Shown here one piece after another: positions 8,005 to 16,907 of a stretch of 64,000 bases of DNA. Positions within the stretch are counted from its first letter, which is position 1, and each line of letters opens with the position of its first letter. Source of the stretch: RFSX01 sp965230215 (GTDB lineage: Bacteria > Bacteroidota > Bacteroidia > Chitinophagales > Saprospiraceae). Location: assembly GCA_965230215.1 (NCBI GenBank), contig CBDDKN010000001.1, positions 2,356,001 to 2,420,000 on the forward strand, given 5' to 3'. The notes below the pieces were generated by a model. It had not been told where the DNA came from. It was given only the letters and a program-made list of their open reading frames with translations, and searched no databases. The position numbers were made by a program, and so were the translations under genes.

Positions 8005-9033
8005 ATGCAATTGAAAACGCTACATAAAATCGGCATTATCGTCCTAATGATCATATCAAGCCTAAGCTTGCAGGCCCAGGATTTCCGTGGCATAACCCTG
8101 GCCCTCGGTCCTGAAAGTGCCTCAACTGAAGATTTTAAATCTATCGTTGAACTGGGTTGTAACACCATAGGTCTTGTGCCCATTATTTTCTATGACGAAA
8201 AAACCAATCACCTACACCAAAACAGTTATACGGATTGGAAAGGGCTTAGTGATATGGGTTTGATCTCATACATAAGAATGGCTCATGACCATGGATTAAA
8301 GGTGATGCTCAAACCACAGATCTATATTAATGAAGCATGGGCCGGAGAAATTGAATTAGATGATACCGAATGGGAAGATTTTGAGAAGCAATACCGCAGT
8401 TATATACTAAATTATGCCCATCTGGCCGAAGAAGAAAAGGTAGCTTTATTGTGTGTTGGAACTGAAATGAAAACAATGGTAAATCACAACTCCCAATTCT
8501 GGTTTAAGCTTCTCGATGATGTAAGAGAACGCTATTCTGGTAAACTGACGTATTCGGCCAACTGGGATGCTTTTGAGAAAATTGATTTCTGGTCAGAGTT
8601 GGACTATATAGGCATATCCGCATACTTCCCCTTATCAAACAAAACGCAGCCAAGTGTCCAGGAATTAAACAAAGCATGGAAGAGTGTAAGGAATAAGATT
8701 CGCAGGTATTCACTCAAAAATGGTAAACCGGTCCTCTTTACAGAATTCGGATATCTGAGCACCGATGAAGCCAGCAATAAACACTGGATTATCGAAGAAA
8801 ATTTTGATAAATACAATGTAAACGAAAGTGCTCAATACAATGCTTATGAAAGTCTCTTTTCTCAATTCAACGAACAGGCATACTGGAAAGGTGGCTTTAT
8901 CTGGAAGTGGTATACCCAAGGTTTCCCCAGGCCAGATAATTTTGATAAAGATTACTCCCCCCAGGGCAAAAAAGCACTGGAATGCATCAAAAAGTGGTAT
9001 AATGCAAAAGCAATTAATGCTAGAGCAAAATGA
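8005..9033 (+). CDS. GH113-like glycoside hydrolase (putative beta-mannanase), exported
   Basis: A signal peptide (residues 1-24, ending LQAQ) precedes a (beta/alpha)8 glycosidase. The sequence resembles GH113 in clan GH-A: RGITLALG near the start, the CVGTEMK strand with the probable acid/base Glu154, SANWDAF, WSELDYIGISAYFPL, and VLFTEFGY with the probable nucleophile Glu247. W-rich KGGFIWKWY near the C-terminus also fits. GH113 members cleave beta-mannans; the true substrate here is unknown. Length of 342 is normal for the family. The last 4 bp overlap panC (ATGA), suggesting translational coupling with pantothenate genes, an odd partner for a glycosidase. Confidence 0.8.
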   Translation: MQLKTLHKIGIIVLMIISSLSLQAQDFRGITLALGPESASTEDFKSIVELGCNTIGLVPIIFYDEKTNHLHQNSYTDWKGLSDMGLISYIRMAHDHGLKVMLKPQIYINEAWAGEIELDDTEWEDFEKQYRSYILNYAHLAEEEKVALLCVGTEMKTMVNHNSQFWFKLLDDVRERYSGKLTYSANWDAFEKIDFWSELDYIGISAYFPLSNKTQPSVQELNKAWKSVRNKIRRYSLKNGKPVLFTEFGYLSTDEASNKHWIIEENFDKYNVNESAQYNAYESLFSQFNEQAYWKGGFIWKWYTQGFPRPDNFDKDYSPQGKKALECIKKWYNAKAINARAK

Positions 9034-9893
9034 GAACCATAAAAACCGTCAAGACCCTTCATAAATATCTGCAACAAGAAAGGGATAAGGGAAGAACTAT
9101 AGGCTTTACACCTACTATGGGAGCCCTCCATAATGGACACCTTTCTCTGATTCAAAAAGCAGCTGACGAAAATGACATCAGCGTTACAAGCATCTTTGTA
9201 AACCCAACACAGTTCAATCAAAAAGATGACCTGGAGAAATATCCACGTGATCTGGAAAAAGATAAAAAGCTGATCAGGAAGCATTGCGATTATCTTTTCG
9301 CACCATCGGTAAGACAGGTGTATCCAAAGGGGCTGGACACAAAGGTAAATCTTGATGTCAGCCATCTCAGTTTTTCGATGGAAGGACCAAACAGACCAGG
9401 TCATTTCGAAGGCGTTGTGCAGGTGGTTCACCGATTCCTCGATATCGTAAAGCCTGACAGTTTATATATGGGTCAGAAAGACTTTCAGCAATTCAGCATT
9501 ATTGCCTATATGATAGAACAGCTCAGACTTCCTGTTAAATTGAGGGTTTGCCAAACCCAACGTGAAAATGACGGTCTCGCAATGAGCTCGAGGAACCTCA
9601 GATTAAAAAAGCACATCCGCAAGGAAGCTTCGATTCTATATAAAGCTTTGAGTTATGCAAAAGATAATTTAGTTCTCGAAACTGCCAAGATTGAGAAGAA
9701 AGCCATCAAAATGATGAGCATTCAAAACTTCAATCCGGAATACTTTGAGATTGTAGATGGTTATACAATGCAGAAGGTCATAAACCCATCAAAACATAAG
9801 CTCATTGTAGCATGCACGGCTTGTTGGGCCGGACAGGTACGCCTTATAGACAATATGATCCTTAAAGGCAGAGAACATCTTGAAATCGCCTAG
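9030..9893 (+). CDS. panC: pantoate--beta-alanine ligase (pantothenate synthetase)
   Basis: PanC joins pantoate and beta-alanine using ATP, giving pantothenate for coenzyme A. The 287-residue product has PTMGALHNGHLSLI with the HxGH nucleotide-binding motif (about 30-42), FVNPTQFNQKDDLEKYPRD, GPNRPGHFEGVVQVV, MGQKDFQQF and MSSRNLRL (KMSKS-like loop). All family landmarks are present. It overlaps the upstream glycosidase by 4 bp and is followed 59 bp later by panD, which makes the beta-alanine substrate, so the two steps are probably co-expressed. Confidence 0.96.
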   Translation: MRTIKTVKTLHKYLQQERDKGRTIGFTPTMGALHNGHLSLIQKAADENDISVTSIFVNPTQFNQKDDLEKYPRDLEKDKKLIRKHCDYLFAPSVRQVYPKGLDTKVNLDVSHLSFSMEGPNRPGHFEGVVQVVHRFLDIVKPDSLYMGQKDFQQFSIIAYMIEQLRLPVKLRVCQTQRENDGLAMSSRNLRLKKHIRKEASILYKALSYAKDNLVLETAKIEKKAIKMMSIQNFNPEYFEIVDGYTMQKVINPSKHKLIVACTACWAGQVRLIDNMILKGREHLEIA

Positions 9894-9952
9894 CAGAACC
9901 AATTGGTAGATTTAACGTTCCTTAAATTATTGTTTTACCTATTTTTGCAGGC

Positions 9953-10297
9953 ATGTTAATACAAGTACACAAATCAAAGATTCACAGGGCAACTATTACC
10001 CAAGCCAATCTCAATTATGTTGGTTCGATAACCATTGATGAAGCACTGATGGAAGCTGCAGAGCTTATCGAAGGAGAACGTGTACAAATTGTTAACAATA
10101 ACAATGGAGAGCGGCTCGAAACCTACGTCATCCCTGGAGAAAGAAATTCCGGTGTCATTTGTTTGAATGGAGCGGCAGCACGCAAGTGCGAAGTTGGAGA
10201 TATCGTCATAATTATTTCCTATGCTTTCATGGACCGTGAAGAAGCCAGATCTTACAAGGCCACAACTGTTTTCCCTGATGAAAACAACCGACTTTGA
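9953..10297 (+). CDS. panD: aspartate 1-decarboxylase proenzyme
   Basis: PanD decarboxylates aspartate to beta-alanine with a self-made pyruvoyl group. The 114-residue proenzyme has the cleavage site Gly24-Ser25 within NYVGSITID, plus the active-site strand YVIPGERNSG and LNGAAARKCEVGD. It follows panC. A TATTTTTG element at 9940-9947 ends only 5 bp before the ATG; if real it would give an almost leaderless message, but read-through from panC is simpler. Confidence 0.96.
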   Translation: MLIQVHKSKIHRATITQANLNYVGSITIDEALMEAAELIEGERVQIVNNNNGERLETYVIPGERNSGVICLNGAAARKCEVGDIVIIISYAFMDREEARSYKATTVFPDENNRL

Positions 10298-11346
10298 ATC
10301 CAAAGGTCAAATCCATAATTCAATTCATAGTCTTTCTTGGAATTGGAGTATTCCTACTTTTCTTATTATACAATAAACTGAACGTAGCATATCAGGAAGA
10401 ATGTGCCTTCAAAGGCATCTCGGAATCTGATTGTTCTCTTATCAAAAGAATTATTGAAGATTTCAGATCGGTTAATGCTATCTGGATTGCTTTGATATGC
10501 ATCATATTTATGTTCAGCAACTGGCTTAGGGCGATACGTTGGAAGCAGCTCCTGGCACCCTTGGGATATCACCCCAGCACTACAAATGCTCTGGGTACTG
10601 TTATGGTGGCCTACCTGTCCAATCTTGCATTGCCAAGGATCGGTGAAGTGGTGCGTGCAGGTAGCCTGTCCAAATACGAAGACATTCCTGTATCTAAGGT
10701 TTTCGGCACAGTCGTCGTAGACAGGATTCTGGATTTCATTTCTCTCTTTGTGGTAATCGGTCTTGCTTTGCTTTTATCTTTTACAACTTTTCAAGATTAC
10801 TTTGCCAAGAACTTTGAGTTGCCACCAGGCAAGTTTTTAATGATCGCAGGTGCAATGGCTGTTTTGGGATTGGTGGGTTTGTTCGTTCTAAACAGAATAT
10901 TAAGTGCTGAAAATGTAAGCAACAAATTCTTTCTGAAGATTCAACAGATATGGAAAGGCTTCAAAGATGGATTTAAGTCGGTTGCCAAGGTTGAAAATAA
11001 ACCCTTGCTTGTCCTTAATTCCATAGGCATCTGGTTGATGTATTACCTGATGACTTACTTCTGCTTTTTTGCATTTGCCCCAACCCAACATCTGGGTCCG
11101 GTAGCTGGTCTTGTTGTCTTTGTATTTGGTACCCTTGGAATTGTATTACCATCTCCTGGTGGAATTGGCTCTTATCAATGGCTCGTCAGTCAGGCCTTGA
11201 TTATATATGGCATTGACAAATTTGATGCTTTCTCCTTTTCGAATATCATGTTCTTTGCCGTTCAGATATTCTGTAATATCCTATTCGGGTTATTCTTCCT
11301 GATGTATCTGCCATATTATAATGAAAAGAGAAAGAGCACTAATTAA
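10294..11346 (+). CDS. flippase-like integral membrane protein (LPG synthase TM/AglD family)
   Basis: A 350-residue polytopic membrane protein with roughly eight hydrophobic segments, the first at residues 8-27. The motifs SNWLRAIRWKQLL, YLSNLALPRIGEVVRAG, KVFGTVVVDRILD and LPSPGGIGSYQWL are characteristic of the UPF0104/AglD/MprF transmembrane family, which includes lipid flippase domains and uncharacterised Bacteroidota proteins. The start is a TTG that overlaps the panD stop (TTGA), and no in-frame ATG precedes the first membrane segment, so translation is likely coupled to panD. It overlaps the convergent acyltransferase by 8 bp. The lipid substrate is unknown. Confidence 0.8.
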   Translation: MNPKVKSIIQFIVFLGIGVFLLFLLYNKLNVAYQEECAFKGISESDCSLIKRIIEDFRSVNAIWIALICIIFMFSNWLRAIRWKQLLAPLGYHPSTTNALGTVMVAYLSNLALPRIGEVVRAGSLSKYEDIPVSKVFGTVVVDRILDFISLFVVIGLALLLSFTTFQDYFAKNFELPPGKFLMIAGAMAVLGLVGLFVLNRILSAENVSNKFFLKIQQIWKGFKDGFKSVAKVENKPLLVLNSIGIWLMYYLMTYFCFFAFAPTQHLGPVAGLVVFVFGTLGIVLPSPGGIGSYQWLVSQALIIYGIDKFDAFSFSNIMFFAVQIFCNILFGLFFLMYLPYYNEKRKSTN

Positions 11347-11887
11347 AACTGTGTTCCGCGCGTCTCCCTTTTACTGATTTGAATATATTTTCAACCATTT
11401 CCAACTCTGTTTCTGCATCACCCGTAAGCAAGATCGGTTCCTTAAACTGAATCTTCATTTCAGCCCAATTAAAGATCGTTGGAACTATGGGTACCTGAGC
11501 TTGAACTGCTATATAATAATAACCTGTTTTGAATTTCTGCACCTTCTTTCTTGTACCTTCCGGAGCAAGTGCTATGGCCAGCTTTTCTCTCGAGTTGAAT
11601 AACTCGACGACAGATTGTACAAAACTATTACGCCCACTTCTGTCTACCGGTATACCACCAAGAGGATACATGATCCAACCCAGGGGAGGCTTGAAAAGTG
11701 ATTTCTTTCCGATGAACTTGATTTTGTCATTCATGGCTGATCTTAGAAATACACCAACCGGAAAGTCCCAATTAGAAGTGTGGGGTGCTACCACAAATAT
11801 CTTTTTATCAAGATGCTTACAGTAATCACCTTCAATTTTCCAACCCCACAATTTGAGTAGCATTCTTGAAATCGCTGATAGAATCAT
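11339..11887 (-). CDS. 1-acyl-sn-glycerol-3-phosphate acyltransferase-like protein
   Basis: A PlsC-type acyltransferase of 182 residues, at the short end of the family. The catalytic HxxxxD motif is HTSNWD at 36-41, followed by FIGKKSLFKPPLGW, GGIPVDRSGRN and the acceptor-binding APEGTRKK near residue 110. One short hydrophobic segment at the N-terminus may associate it with the inner membrane. It probably acylates lysophosphatidic acid or a similar lysolipid. The gene stands alone, convergent with the flippase-like gene, which shares a lipid theme. Confidence 0.85.
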   Translation of the reverse strand: MILSAISRMLLKLWGWKIEGDYCKHLDKKIFVVAPHTSNWDFPVGVFLRSAMNDKIKFIGKKSLFKPPLGWIMYPLGGIPVDRSGRNSFVQSVVELFNSREKLAIALAPEGTRKKVQKFKTGYYYIAVQAQVPIVPTIFNWAEMKIQFKEPILLTGDAETELEMVENIFKSVKGRRAEHSFN

Positions 11888-11966
11888 ATGATTTTGTAAA
11901 AAATTCGAATCTAAATTAAACGCTTTTCAATAAAAGCAGTCATATTAACAGAAAGCGAACAAACGC

Positions 11967-12524
11967 ATGGATATTCAGGAAGCAAAAATTCTGGAGTTGT
12001 TATCAGAAGAAAGAACCTTTGACAGGGGCTTTGAACAACTCGTGGCTGGTTATCAGGAAAAACTTTATTGGCATATCCGACGGATAGTTCACTTTCATGA
12101 AGATGCTGATGATGTGATACAGAATACCTTCATCAAAGTATTCAGGCATATTAAATCATTCAAGGGTGACAGCAAACTGTATACATGGTTGTTCAGAATT
12201 GCGTCCAATGAAGCGATCAGCTTTTTGAAGAATAAAAACAAGAAGAGCTTTCAGAACCTGGATGATCACCTTGGAGGATTGGAGCAACAGCTGAGGTCGG
12301 ATCCTTACTTTGATGCTAACGAAGCCCAACTCATGTTGGTAAAAGCCATTGAGCAATTACCGGAAAAGCAAAAGTTGGTTTTCAATATGAGGTATTATGA
12401 AGAGATGCCTTACGATGATATTTCTGAAGTATTGGGTGTGACAGTGGGCTCATTAAAAGCATCATTTCATCATGCCATGAAAAAGGTTGAAAATTATTTG
12501 AAACAAAGCACAGATTATGTCTAG
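11967..12524 (+). CDS. ECF-type RNA polymerase sigma factor
   Basis: A sigma-70 family protein of 185 residues with only regions 2 and 4. Region 2 includes HEDADDVIQNTFIKVFRHIKSF and WLFRIASNEAISFLK; region 4 includes LPEKQKLVFNMRYYEEMPYDDISEVL and SLKASFHHAMKKVENYL (helix-turn-helix). The ATG at 11967 gives a standard length. It overlaps the next gene by 8 bp, the usual sign of a sigma/anti-sigma pair. Target promoters cannot be deduced. Confidence 0.9.
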   Translation: MDIQEAKILELLSEERTFDRGFEQLVAGYQEKLYWHIRRIVHFHEDADDVIQNTFIKVFRHIKSFKGDSKLYTWLFRIASNEAISFLKNKNKKSFQNLDDHLGGLEQQLRSDPYFDANEAQLMLVKAIEQLPEKQKLVFNMRYYEEMPYDDISEVLGVTVGSLKASFHHAMKKVENYLKQSTDYV

Positions 12525-13026
12525 AAAGGTGCCAGAAAATTATTTTGAAAATCTTGGCTCAAGGATCCATAAGCGCATTCTTGAACTGGAAGATGATATC
12601 AACAACAATGCACCCATACTTTCTGCTATTGAAAAAGATGGCATCTATAAGATACCTGAGCATTATTTTTCAAATCTGCAGAACAGGCTTGTAAAGAAAG
12701 CCGGGAAAAGCAAGGTGATCTACTTAGGAATCAGACGCATTGCACTGGCAGCAAGTATTGCACTGATAATGGGTGTGGTATATAGCAACTGGAATATGAT
12801 CTCAGGTATGGAAAATGAGAACACATTGGCTGAGACAGACATACTGGATTACTATATCGAAAATGCTGATGAACTGGACCTATATGAATTGGAAGCAAAT
12901 GATCTCTTGTTGGATTCCGAAATAGCCTACTTCGATGGACTCGATGAAGAAGACATGGAAACCTATTTATCCACTGTTATCGATGAGGTAGAACTGGCAG
13001 AACTTGCTTCCATCGAACAATTGTAA
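12517..13026 (+). CDS. membrane protein, putative anti-sigma partner
   Basis: A 169-residue protein with one central transmembrane segment (about residues 71-89). The cytoplasmic half holds two copies of a PExYFxNL motif (VPENYFENL at the start and IPEHYFSNL near residue 46), which I have seen in Bacteroidota proteins encoded next to ECF sigma factors. The outer part is strongly acidic. The 8-bp overlap with the sigma gene and the topology suggest an anti-sigma or sigma-regulating role. It has no zinc-binding anti-sigma motif. Confidence 0.65.
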   Translation: MSRKVPENYFENLGSRIHKRILELEDDINNNAPILSAIEKDGIYKIPEHYFSNLQNRLVKKAGKSKVIYLGIRRIALAASIALIMGVVYSNWNMISGMENENTLAETDILDYYIENADELDLYELEANDLLLDSEIAYFDGLDEEDMETYLSTVIDEVELAELASIEQL

Positions 13027-13053
13027 AACTTTAATGATAATTAAATAGATATT

Positions 13054-13497
13054 ATGAAGAAGATTGGTTTATTACTCATCTGCACTGTCATGACTGCTGG
13101 CCTTATGTTTGGCCAACAGGACAGGCAGGCAATTATGGAAAAAGTTGAAGCAAGGAAGGTTGCTTTTATTTCAAGCAAACTGGATTTGACGCCAGAGGAA
13201 GGACAACTGTTTTGGCCTGTCTATAACGCTTATCATGATGAATTGAAAGCACTAAGAAAAGACAATAGAGCCAAGGGGCAGTTCCGGGATGAAGAAAATC
13301 AGGATTACGATGCGATGCTTGATAATCTCATGGAAATGCAGGAAAATGAGCTGGCCGTCAAAAAGGAATATGCTTCCAAGATGAAAGCTGCCATTGGATC
13401 ACGGAAGACACTTATGTACTACAGAGTGGAAAGTCAGTTTAAGGAAGATATGCTTCGGGAACTGAGAGGCAGACGGAACAGAAGATCGGATAAATAA
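13054..13497 (+). CDS. exported CpxP/Spy-like protein
   Basis: A signal peptide (residues 1-20, LMFGQQ) is followed by a helical, charged protein of about 127 residues. The segment ISSKLDLTPEEGQLFWPVYNAYHDEL contains an LTPEE motif like the LTxxQ repeats of CpxP/Spy/ZraP periplasmic proteins, and similar proteins follow ECF sigma genes in many Bacteroidota. It may sense or buffer envelope stress for the sigma unit upstream. It is third in that operon, 27 bp after the previous stop, and is followed by a strong terminator. The C-terminus is very basic (RGRRNRR). Confidence 0.65.
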   Translation: MKKIGLLLICTVMTAGLMFGQQDRQAIMEKVEARKVAFISSKLDLTPEEGQLFWPVYNAYHDELKALRKDNRAKGQFRDEENQDYDAMLDNLMEMQENELAVKKEYASKMKAAIGSRKTLMYYRVESQFKEDMLRELRGRRNRRSDK

Positions 13498-13516
13498 TTA
13501 TCCAAGCCATTAGAGA

Positions 13517-13543
13517 AAAGTCATCATATGATGACTTTTTTTT
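13517..13543 (+). terminator. intrinsic terminator of the ECF sigma operon
   Basis: The perfect palindrome AAAGTCATCATATGATGACTTT is followed by a T run. It lies 20 bp after the stop of the CpxP-like gene. Confidence 0.88.
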
Positions 13544-13805
13544 ATTGGTTATATAAAGTAATGGAGTAATCTTCACTAAAAAAGCACACACCTCCAAGAA
13601 TTAGCAACAATATATTCGTTCATGATAATGAAAGCACTAAGCTTTACAATATTATGAAATATGTTCATATATTATTCTATATCTGTTATTTACATATTAT
13701 ATTTTATTATATGTAATGTGGAAAAAAATATATTGATTTAAGGTTGCAGGCATATGATTTTGGTTATATTTACCACGAATTATAATCTTAGTAACATAGA
13801 TCTTG
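13544..13805. other. A+T-rich intergenic spacer
   Basis: About 260 bp with no believable coding frame. A TTTTGG...TATATTTA-like pair near 13758-13775 could be a weak promoter for the TPR gene, but spacing is poor. Confidence 0.4.
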
Positions 13806-15224
13806 ATGGATAATAGAACTAAACGTGACGTAACGTTCTTGAACCTTGTATCTGACTTCGAAACCAACTTTGAGAAAGGCCAACAAATAGTTTTTGACGA
13901 AAAAACCTTTCTTGAGATTATCAGATTTTATGAAGAAGAGCTTCAGTATGACAAGGCTATAGAGGTTACCGACATAGCGCTATCCCAATTTAGTTATAGA
14001 CCCGATTTTTACATTATAAAGGCAAGATTGCTATTCCAAAACAATCTTCAGGATGAAGCATTGGAATTGCTTGCCAAGGCAGAAATAATTTCCCCCTACG
14101 AACACGATATTCTCTTGCTGAAGATCAGAATCCTTGCTTTCAGAGGTGAGGTTTCTGAAGCAAAGAGAATACTCGATGACATGAAAAGGTATGTTTCTTC
14201 TGCAGATCTTTCTGATGTCTACTTAAGCGAGTCTTATATCAATGAGGTGATGCAGGACTACGATGGCATGTATGAAAATCTGACCAAAGCTATCATTTGT
14301 GATATGCAAAATGAAGAGGCTTTTGAGCGTCTTGGATTTGCTGTGCAGCTATCAAAGAATTTTGATGCGAGCATCGTCTTTCACAATATGATCATTTCAG
14401 AAGATCCTTTCAATTACCTTGCTTGGTACAACCTTGGACATGCCATGAGTTGTCAGGGAGAATATATGAAGGCTATAGATGCCCTTGAGTACTCTTTCAT
14501 TACGGAAGAAAACTTTGAAAGTGGCTATCTGGATTGTGCTGATATATGCATTCAGGAAAAACAATACCTGCGTGCTCTTAAAATTTATGAAAGCTACCTT
14601 GAAGTATTTGGTATCAATGAAGAGGTTCTGCTTAATATGGCTGAATGCCAATACAACCTGGGCAACCTTAACAAGGCACGCATCTTATTAAACAAGCTAC
14701 TTAAGCTTGACCCATATAATGATGAAGTCTACTATATGTTGGGTCAGTGTTATGCCAAAGCAGAAAACTGGAACAAAGCCATCAATGCTTACCATAAAGC
14801 CATAACACTTGAGGACAGCTGTGAAGATTACTATTTCTCTCTGGCCAAAGCACATGCAGCAGTTGGCGCCTATGACAAAGCGGAAATCTACTACGGAGAA
14901 GCCGTTCAAATGGGTCCGGAGCAAAGCATGTACTGGAGAGATTACATATCATTCCTGATCAAACTTGGAAAGAAAGATAAAGCCCTGGAAGTGTTCAAAG
15001 ATTCTGATGATTATACTTTCGGTGCTGACCTGCTATTCTGCAAAGGTGTTGCTCAATATTTAAGCGGAGATGAAAAAGGTGCGTACGGGACCTTTGAAGA
15101 AGGGCTTAAAGAAGAATTCACACAACACAATGTGATCTTCGAAATAGAGCCTGAACTTATGCTTAACAAGGAGCTGCAATCTATGATTGCTTACTACCGC
15201 GGAGAATTGAACCAAAACTCATAA
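13806..15224 (+). CDS. tetratricopeptide repeat protein
   Basis: A 472-residue protein made almost entirely of helical TPR units. Clear repeats include YDKAIEVTDIALSQFSYRPDF, NLGHAMSCQGEYMKAIDALE, YLRALKIYESYLEVFG and GQCYAKAENWNKAINAYHKA. There is no signal peptide or membrane segment, so it is probably cytoplasmic, acting as a protein-interaction scaffold. The ATG at 13806 is preferred to a TTG one codon earlier. Similar single-copy TPR proteins are conserved in Bacteroidota but their role is not known to me. The gene is monocistronic with a terminator behind it. Confidence 0.8.
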   Translation: MDNRTKRDVTFLNLVSDFETNFEKGQQIVFDEKTFLEIIRFYEEELQYDKAIEVTDIALSQFSYRPDFYIIKARLLFQNNLQDEALELLAKAEIISPYEHDILLLKIRILAFRGEVSEAKRILDDMKRYVSSADLSDVYLSESYINEVMQDYDGMYENLTKAIICDMQNEEAFERLGFAVQLSKNFDASIVFHNMIISEDPFNYLAWYNLGHAMSCQGEYMKAIDALEYSFITEENFESGYLDCADICIQEKQYLRALKIYESYLEVFGINEEVLLNMAECQYNLGNLNKARILLNKLLKLDPYNDEVYYMLGQCYAKAENWNKAINAYHKAITLEDSCEDYYFSLAKAHAAVGAYDKAEIYYGEAVQMGPEQSMYWRDYISFLIKLGKKDKALEVFKDSDDYTFGADLLFCKGVAQYLSGDEKGAYGTFEEGLKEEFTQHNVIFEIEPELMLNKELQSMIAYYRGELNQNS

Positions 15225-15265
15225 AAAGAACCAAGAATCAATTGGCATTACTCAATCTCTTGAAA

Positions 15266-15300
15266 GGCAATCCACAACCTGGGTTGCCTTTTGCTTTTTT
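15266..15300 (+). terminator. intrinsic terminator after the TPR gene
   Basis: Stem GGCAATCC/GGGTTGCC (one G-U pair) with a short loop, then TTTTGCTTTTTT on the plus strand. It also sits just past the stop of the convergent kinase gene. Confidence 0.8.
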
Positions 15301-16042
15301 ACGCAAATCGTTTGAATGCCATCGCCGCACCAATGATACCTGCATTATTTAGATTCTGAGCAGGTTCAATATTGATGTAATCAGAGATATAACCAGAGTA
15401 GTTTTCCATCTTCTTGCTGATACCTCCGCCTAGGATGATAAGGTTAGGCGAGAATATAAAATGAATGTATTCCAATACCGCGTTTAATTCTTTTCCAAAC
15501 TCCTCCCAACTTAAATCTTTATTTTTTCTAGCACTGTTGGAAGCATAGTGTTCGGTAACGCTATCACGATAGTGTAATTGTCCAAACTCTGTATTAGGCA
15601 CCAACTTACCATCAATAAATAAAGCTGAACCAATACCAGTTCCCAGAGTGAGCAGCATCACAGTTCCCTTCTCCCCTTTTCCTCTTCCAAATTCCATCTC
15701 AGCTATACCTGCTGCATCCGCATCATTGATGACATATACAGGACAAGAGATAGCTTCGGATATCTTATCTCTTACAGGATAACCAATCCAGCTTTTATGA
15801 ATATTGCTTGCGGACCAGGCCTTATCGTTTTTGATGATTGCCGGAAAACCAATACCTACAGGTTTGCCTTTCCAATTAAAGGTTTCTACGAGCTCCTTGA
15901 TAACCGCTATCATATCATCCGGTTTTTTGGAGTCAGGAGTCTTGATTTTTATTTTTTCACTAAGCAATTCGCCAGTAACCGGGTTAACAATAGCACCTTT
16001 GGTCCCTGTAGCGCCAACGTCTATACCTAATAATAATTTCAT
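15299..16042 (-). CDS. ppgK: polyphosphate glucokinase-like ROK kinase
   Basis: A ROK-family sugar kinase of 247 residues. It begins LLLGIDVGATGTKGAIV (phosphate-1 loop) and contains GIGFPAII, NDADAAGIAEMEFGRGKGEKG and LTLGTGIGSALFIDGKLV. The short length and the HKSW followed by the NDADAAG arrangement resemble polyphosphate--glucose phosphotransferases (PpgK) more than ATP glucokinases, so polyphosphate may be the phosphoryl donor; this is inference from family. It is soluble. It lies 1 bp after the upstream cyclophilin gene in the same direction. Confidence 0.82.
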   Translation of the reverse strand: MKLLLGIDVGATGTKGAIVNPVTGELLSEKIKIKTPDSKKPDDMIAVIKELVETFNWKGKPVGIGFPAIIKNDKAWSASNIHKSWIGYPVRDKISEAISCPVYVINDADAAGIAEMEFGRGKGEKGTVMLLTLGTGIGSALFIDGKLVPNTEFGQLHYRDSVTEHYASNSARKNKDLSWEEFGKELNAVLEYIHFIFSPNLIILGGGISKKMENYSGYISDYINIEPAQNLNNAGIIGAAMAFKRFA

Positions 16043-16043
16043 C

Positions 16044-16904
16044 TTAGTTAATCTCGATTATTTCCAATATGATTACATCCGCTAATGGCTTGTCATTCTT
16101 GTCGGTGTCAACAGCTGCGATTTTATCCAGTGTATCATATCCGTCCAAAAGATACGCAAAGATGGTGTATTCTCCATCGAGCTGTGGCGTCCCACCGTTT
16201 GCTAAATATTTTTCAATTTGCTCATCGCTATAGTCGATCAGTTTTTCTGAAGCATAATCCAATAGAGTGGATTCATTTACCTGCCGCCCATGAACGATAT
16301 AAAACTGTGTTCCAGAAGATTCTTTCTCAGGATTTATATCATCTGGCATTCTGGCTGCTGCTACAGCACCTTTGTGATGGACAAAATCGGTCAGGATTTC
16401 CTGTCTGATTTCTTTGCGTCCTGCAAAACTTGTACCCTGGGCACTGCCTCCCTGAATCATAAATCCTTCTATCACCCTGTGAAAAATCCGATCTGTATAG
16501 AAGCCCTTTTCAACCAGCTCGACAAAATTCTTGAGGTGTCGGGGCGTTTCCTCATACAATGCGATGAGCATATCGCCCATATTTGTCCTGATAAGGTAAC
16601 GACATTCATCTGATGCAGAGACCAGTACTTCTTTCTCTATGGAATGTGAAGAGGTTCCTTTTCTGGCTTCAAGTCTGATATTATGTCTTCCTGATCCCAA
16701 AAAGAGGTACTCCAAATCCTCATTGCTGGCAACTTCCTCGTCATCGATATACCACTTGTATGACTCTGCATTTTCAGAATCACTTACAAATCGAACAGGT
16801 TTACCGGTTTCCAGGTCATTGTCCGCACTAAATCTTGCTACCGGCCTGGAACAGGCCGATAGAAGAGTTAATATTATCAAGCTTGATAAAAGCTGTTTGG
16901 TCAA
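16044..16904 (-). CDS. cyclophilin-type peptidyl-prolyl isomerase lipoprotein with N-terminal PKD-like domain
   Basis: The lipobox LLSAC (about residues 14-18) marks a lipoprotein. Residues 25-95 form a small PKD-like beta domain (ESYKWYIDDEEV, SGRHNIRLEA). Residues 103-286 are a cyclophilin: TNMGDMLIALYEETPRHLKNFVELVEKGFYTDRIFHRVIEGFMIQGG, then SSGTQFYIVHG and DGEYTIFAYLLDG. FHR and QF of the active site are present. The start is a TTG 3 bp after the upstream stop codon; no ATG is available before the signal. It is one of two adjacent cyclophilins. Confidence 0.85.
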   Translation of the reverse strand: MTKQLLSSLIILTLLSACSRPVARFSADNDLETGKPVRFVSDSENAESYKWYIDDEEVASNEDLEYLFLGSGRHNIRLEARKGTSSHSIEKEVLVSASDECRYLIRTNMGDMLIALYEETPRHLKNFVELVEKGFYTDRIFHRVIEGFMIQGGSAQGTSFAGRKEIRQEILTDFVHHKGAVAAARMPDDINPEKESSGTQFYIVHGRQVNESTLLDYASEKLIDYSDEQIEKYLANGGTPQLDGEYTIFAYLLDGYDTLDKIAAVDTDKNDKPLADVIILEIIEIN

Positions 16905-16907
16905 AGC

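Noticed and set aside
8952..9431. 480-bp minus-strand open frame
   Set aside because: Antisense to the GH113 end and panC, both well supported. Composition and lack of a promoter or conserved motif mark it as a shadow frame.
9940..9947. TATTTTTG as a separate promoter for panD
   Set aside because: It ends 5 bp before the panD ATG, which would leave practically no leader. Co-transcription from the panC operon is simpler, so it is not listed as a promoter.
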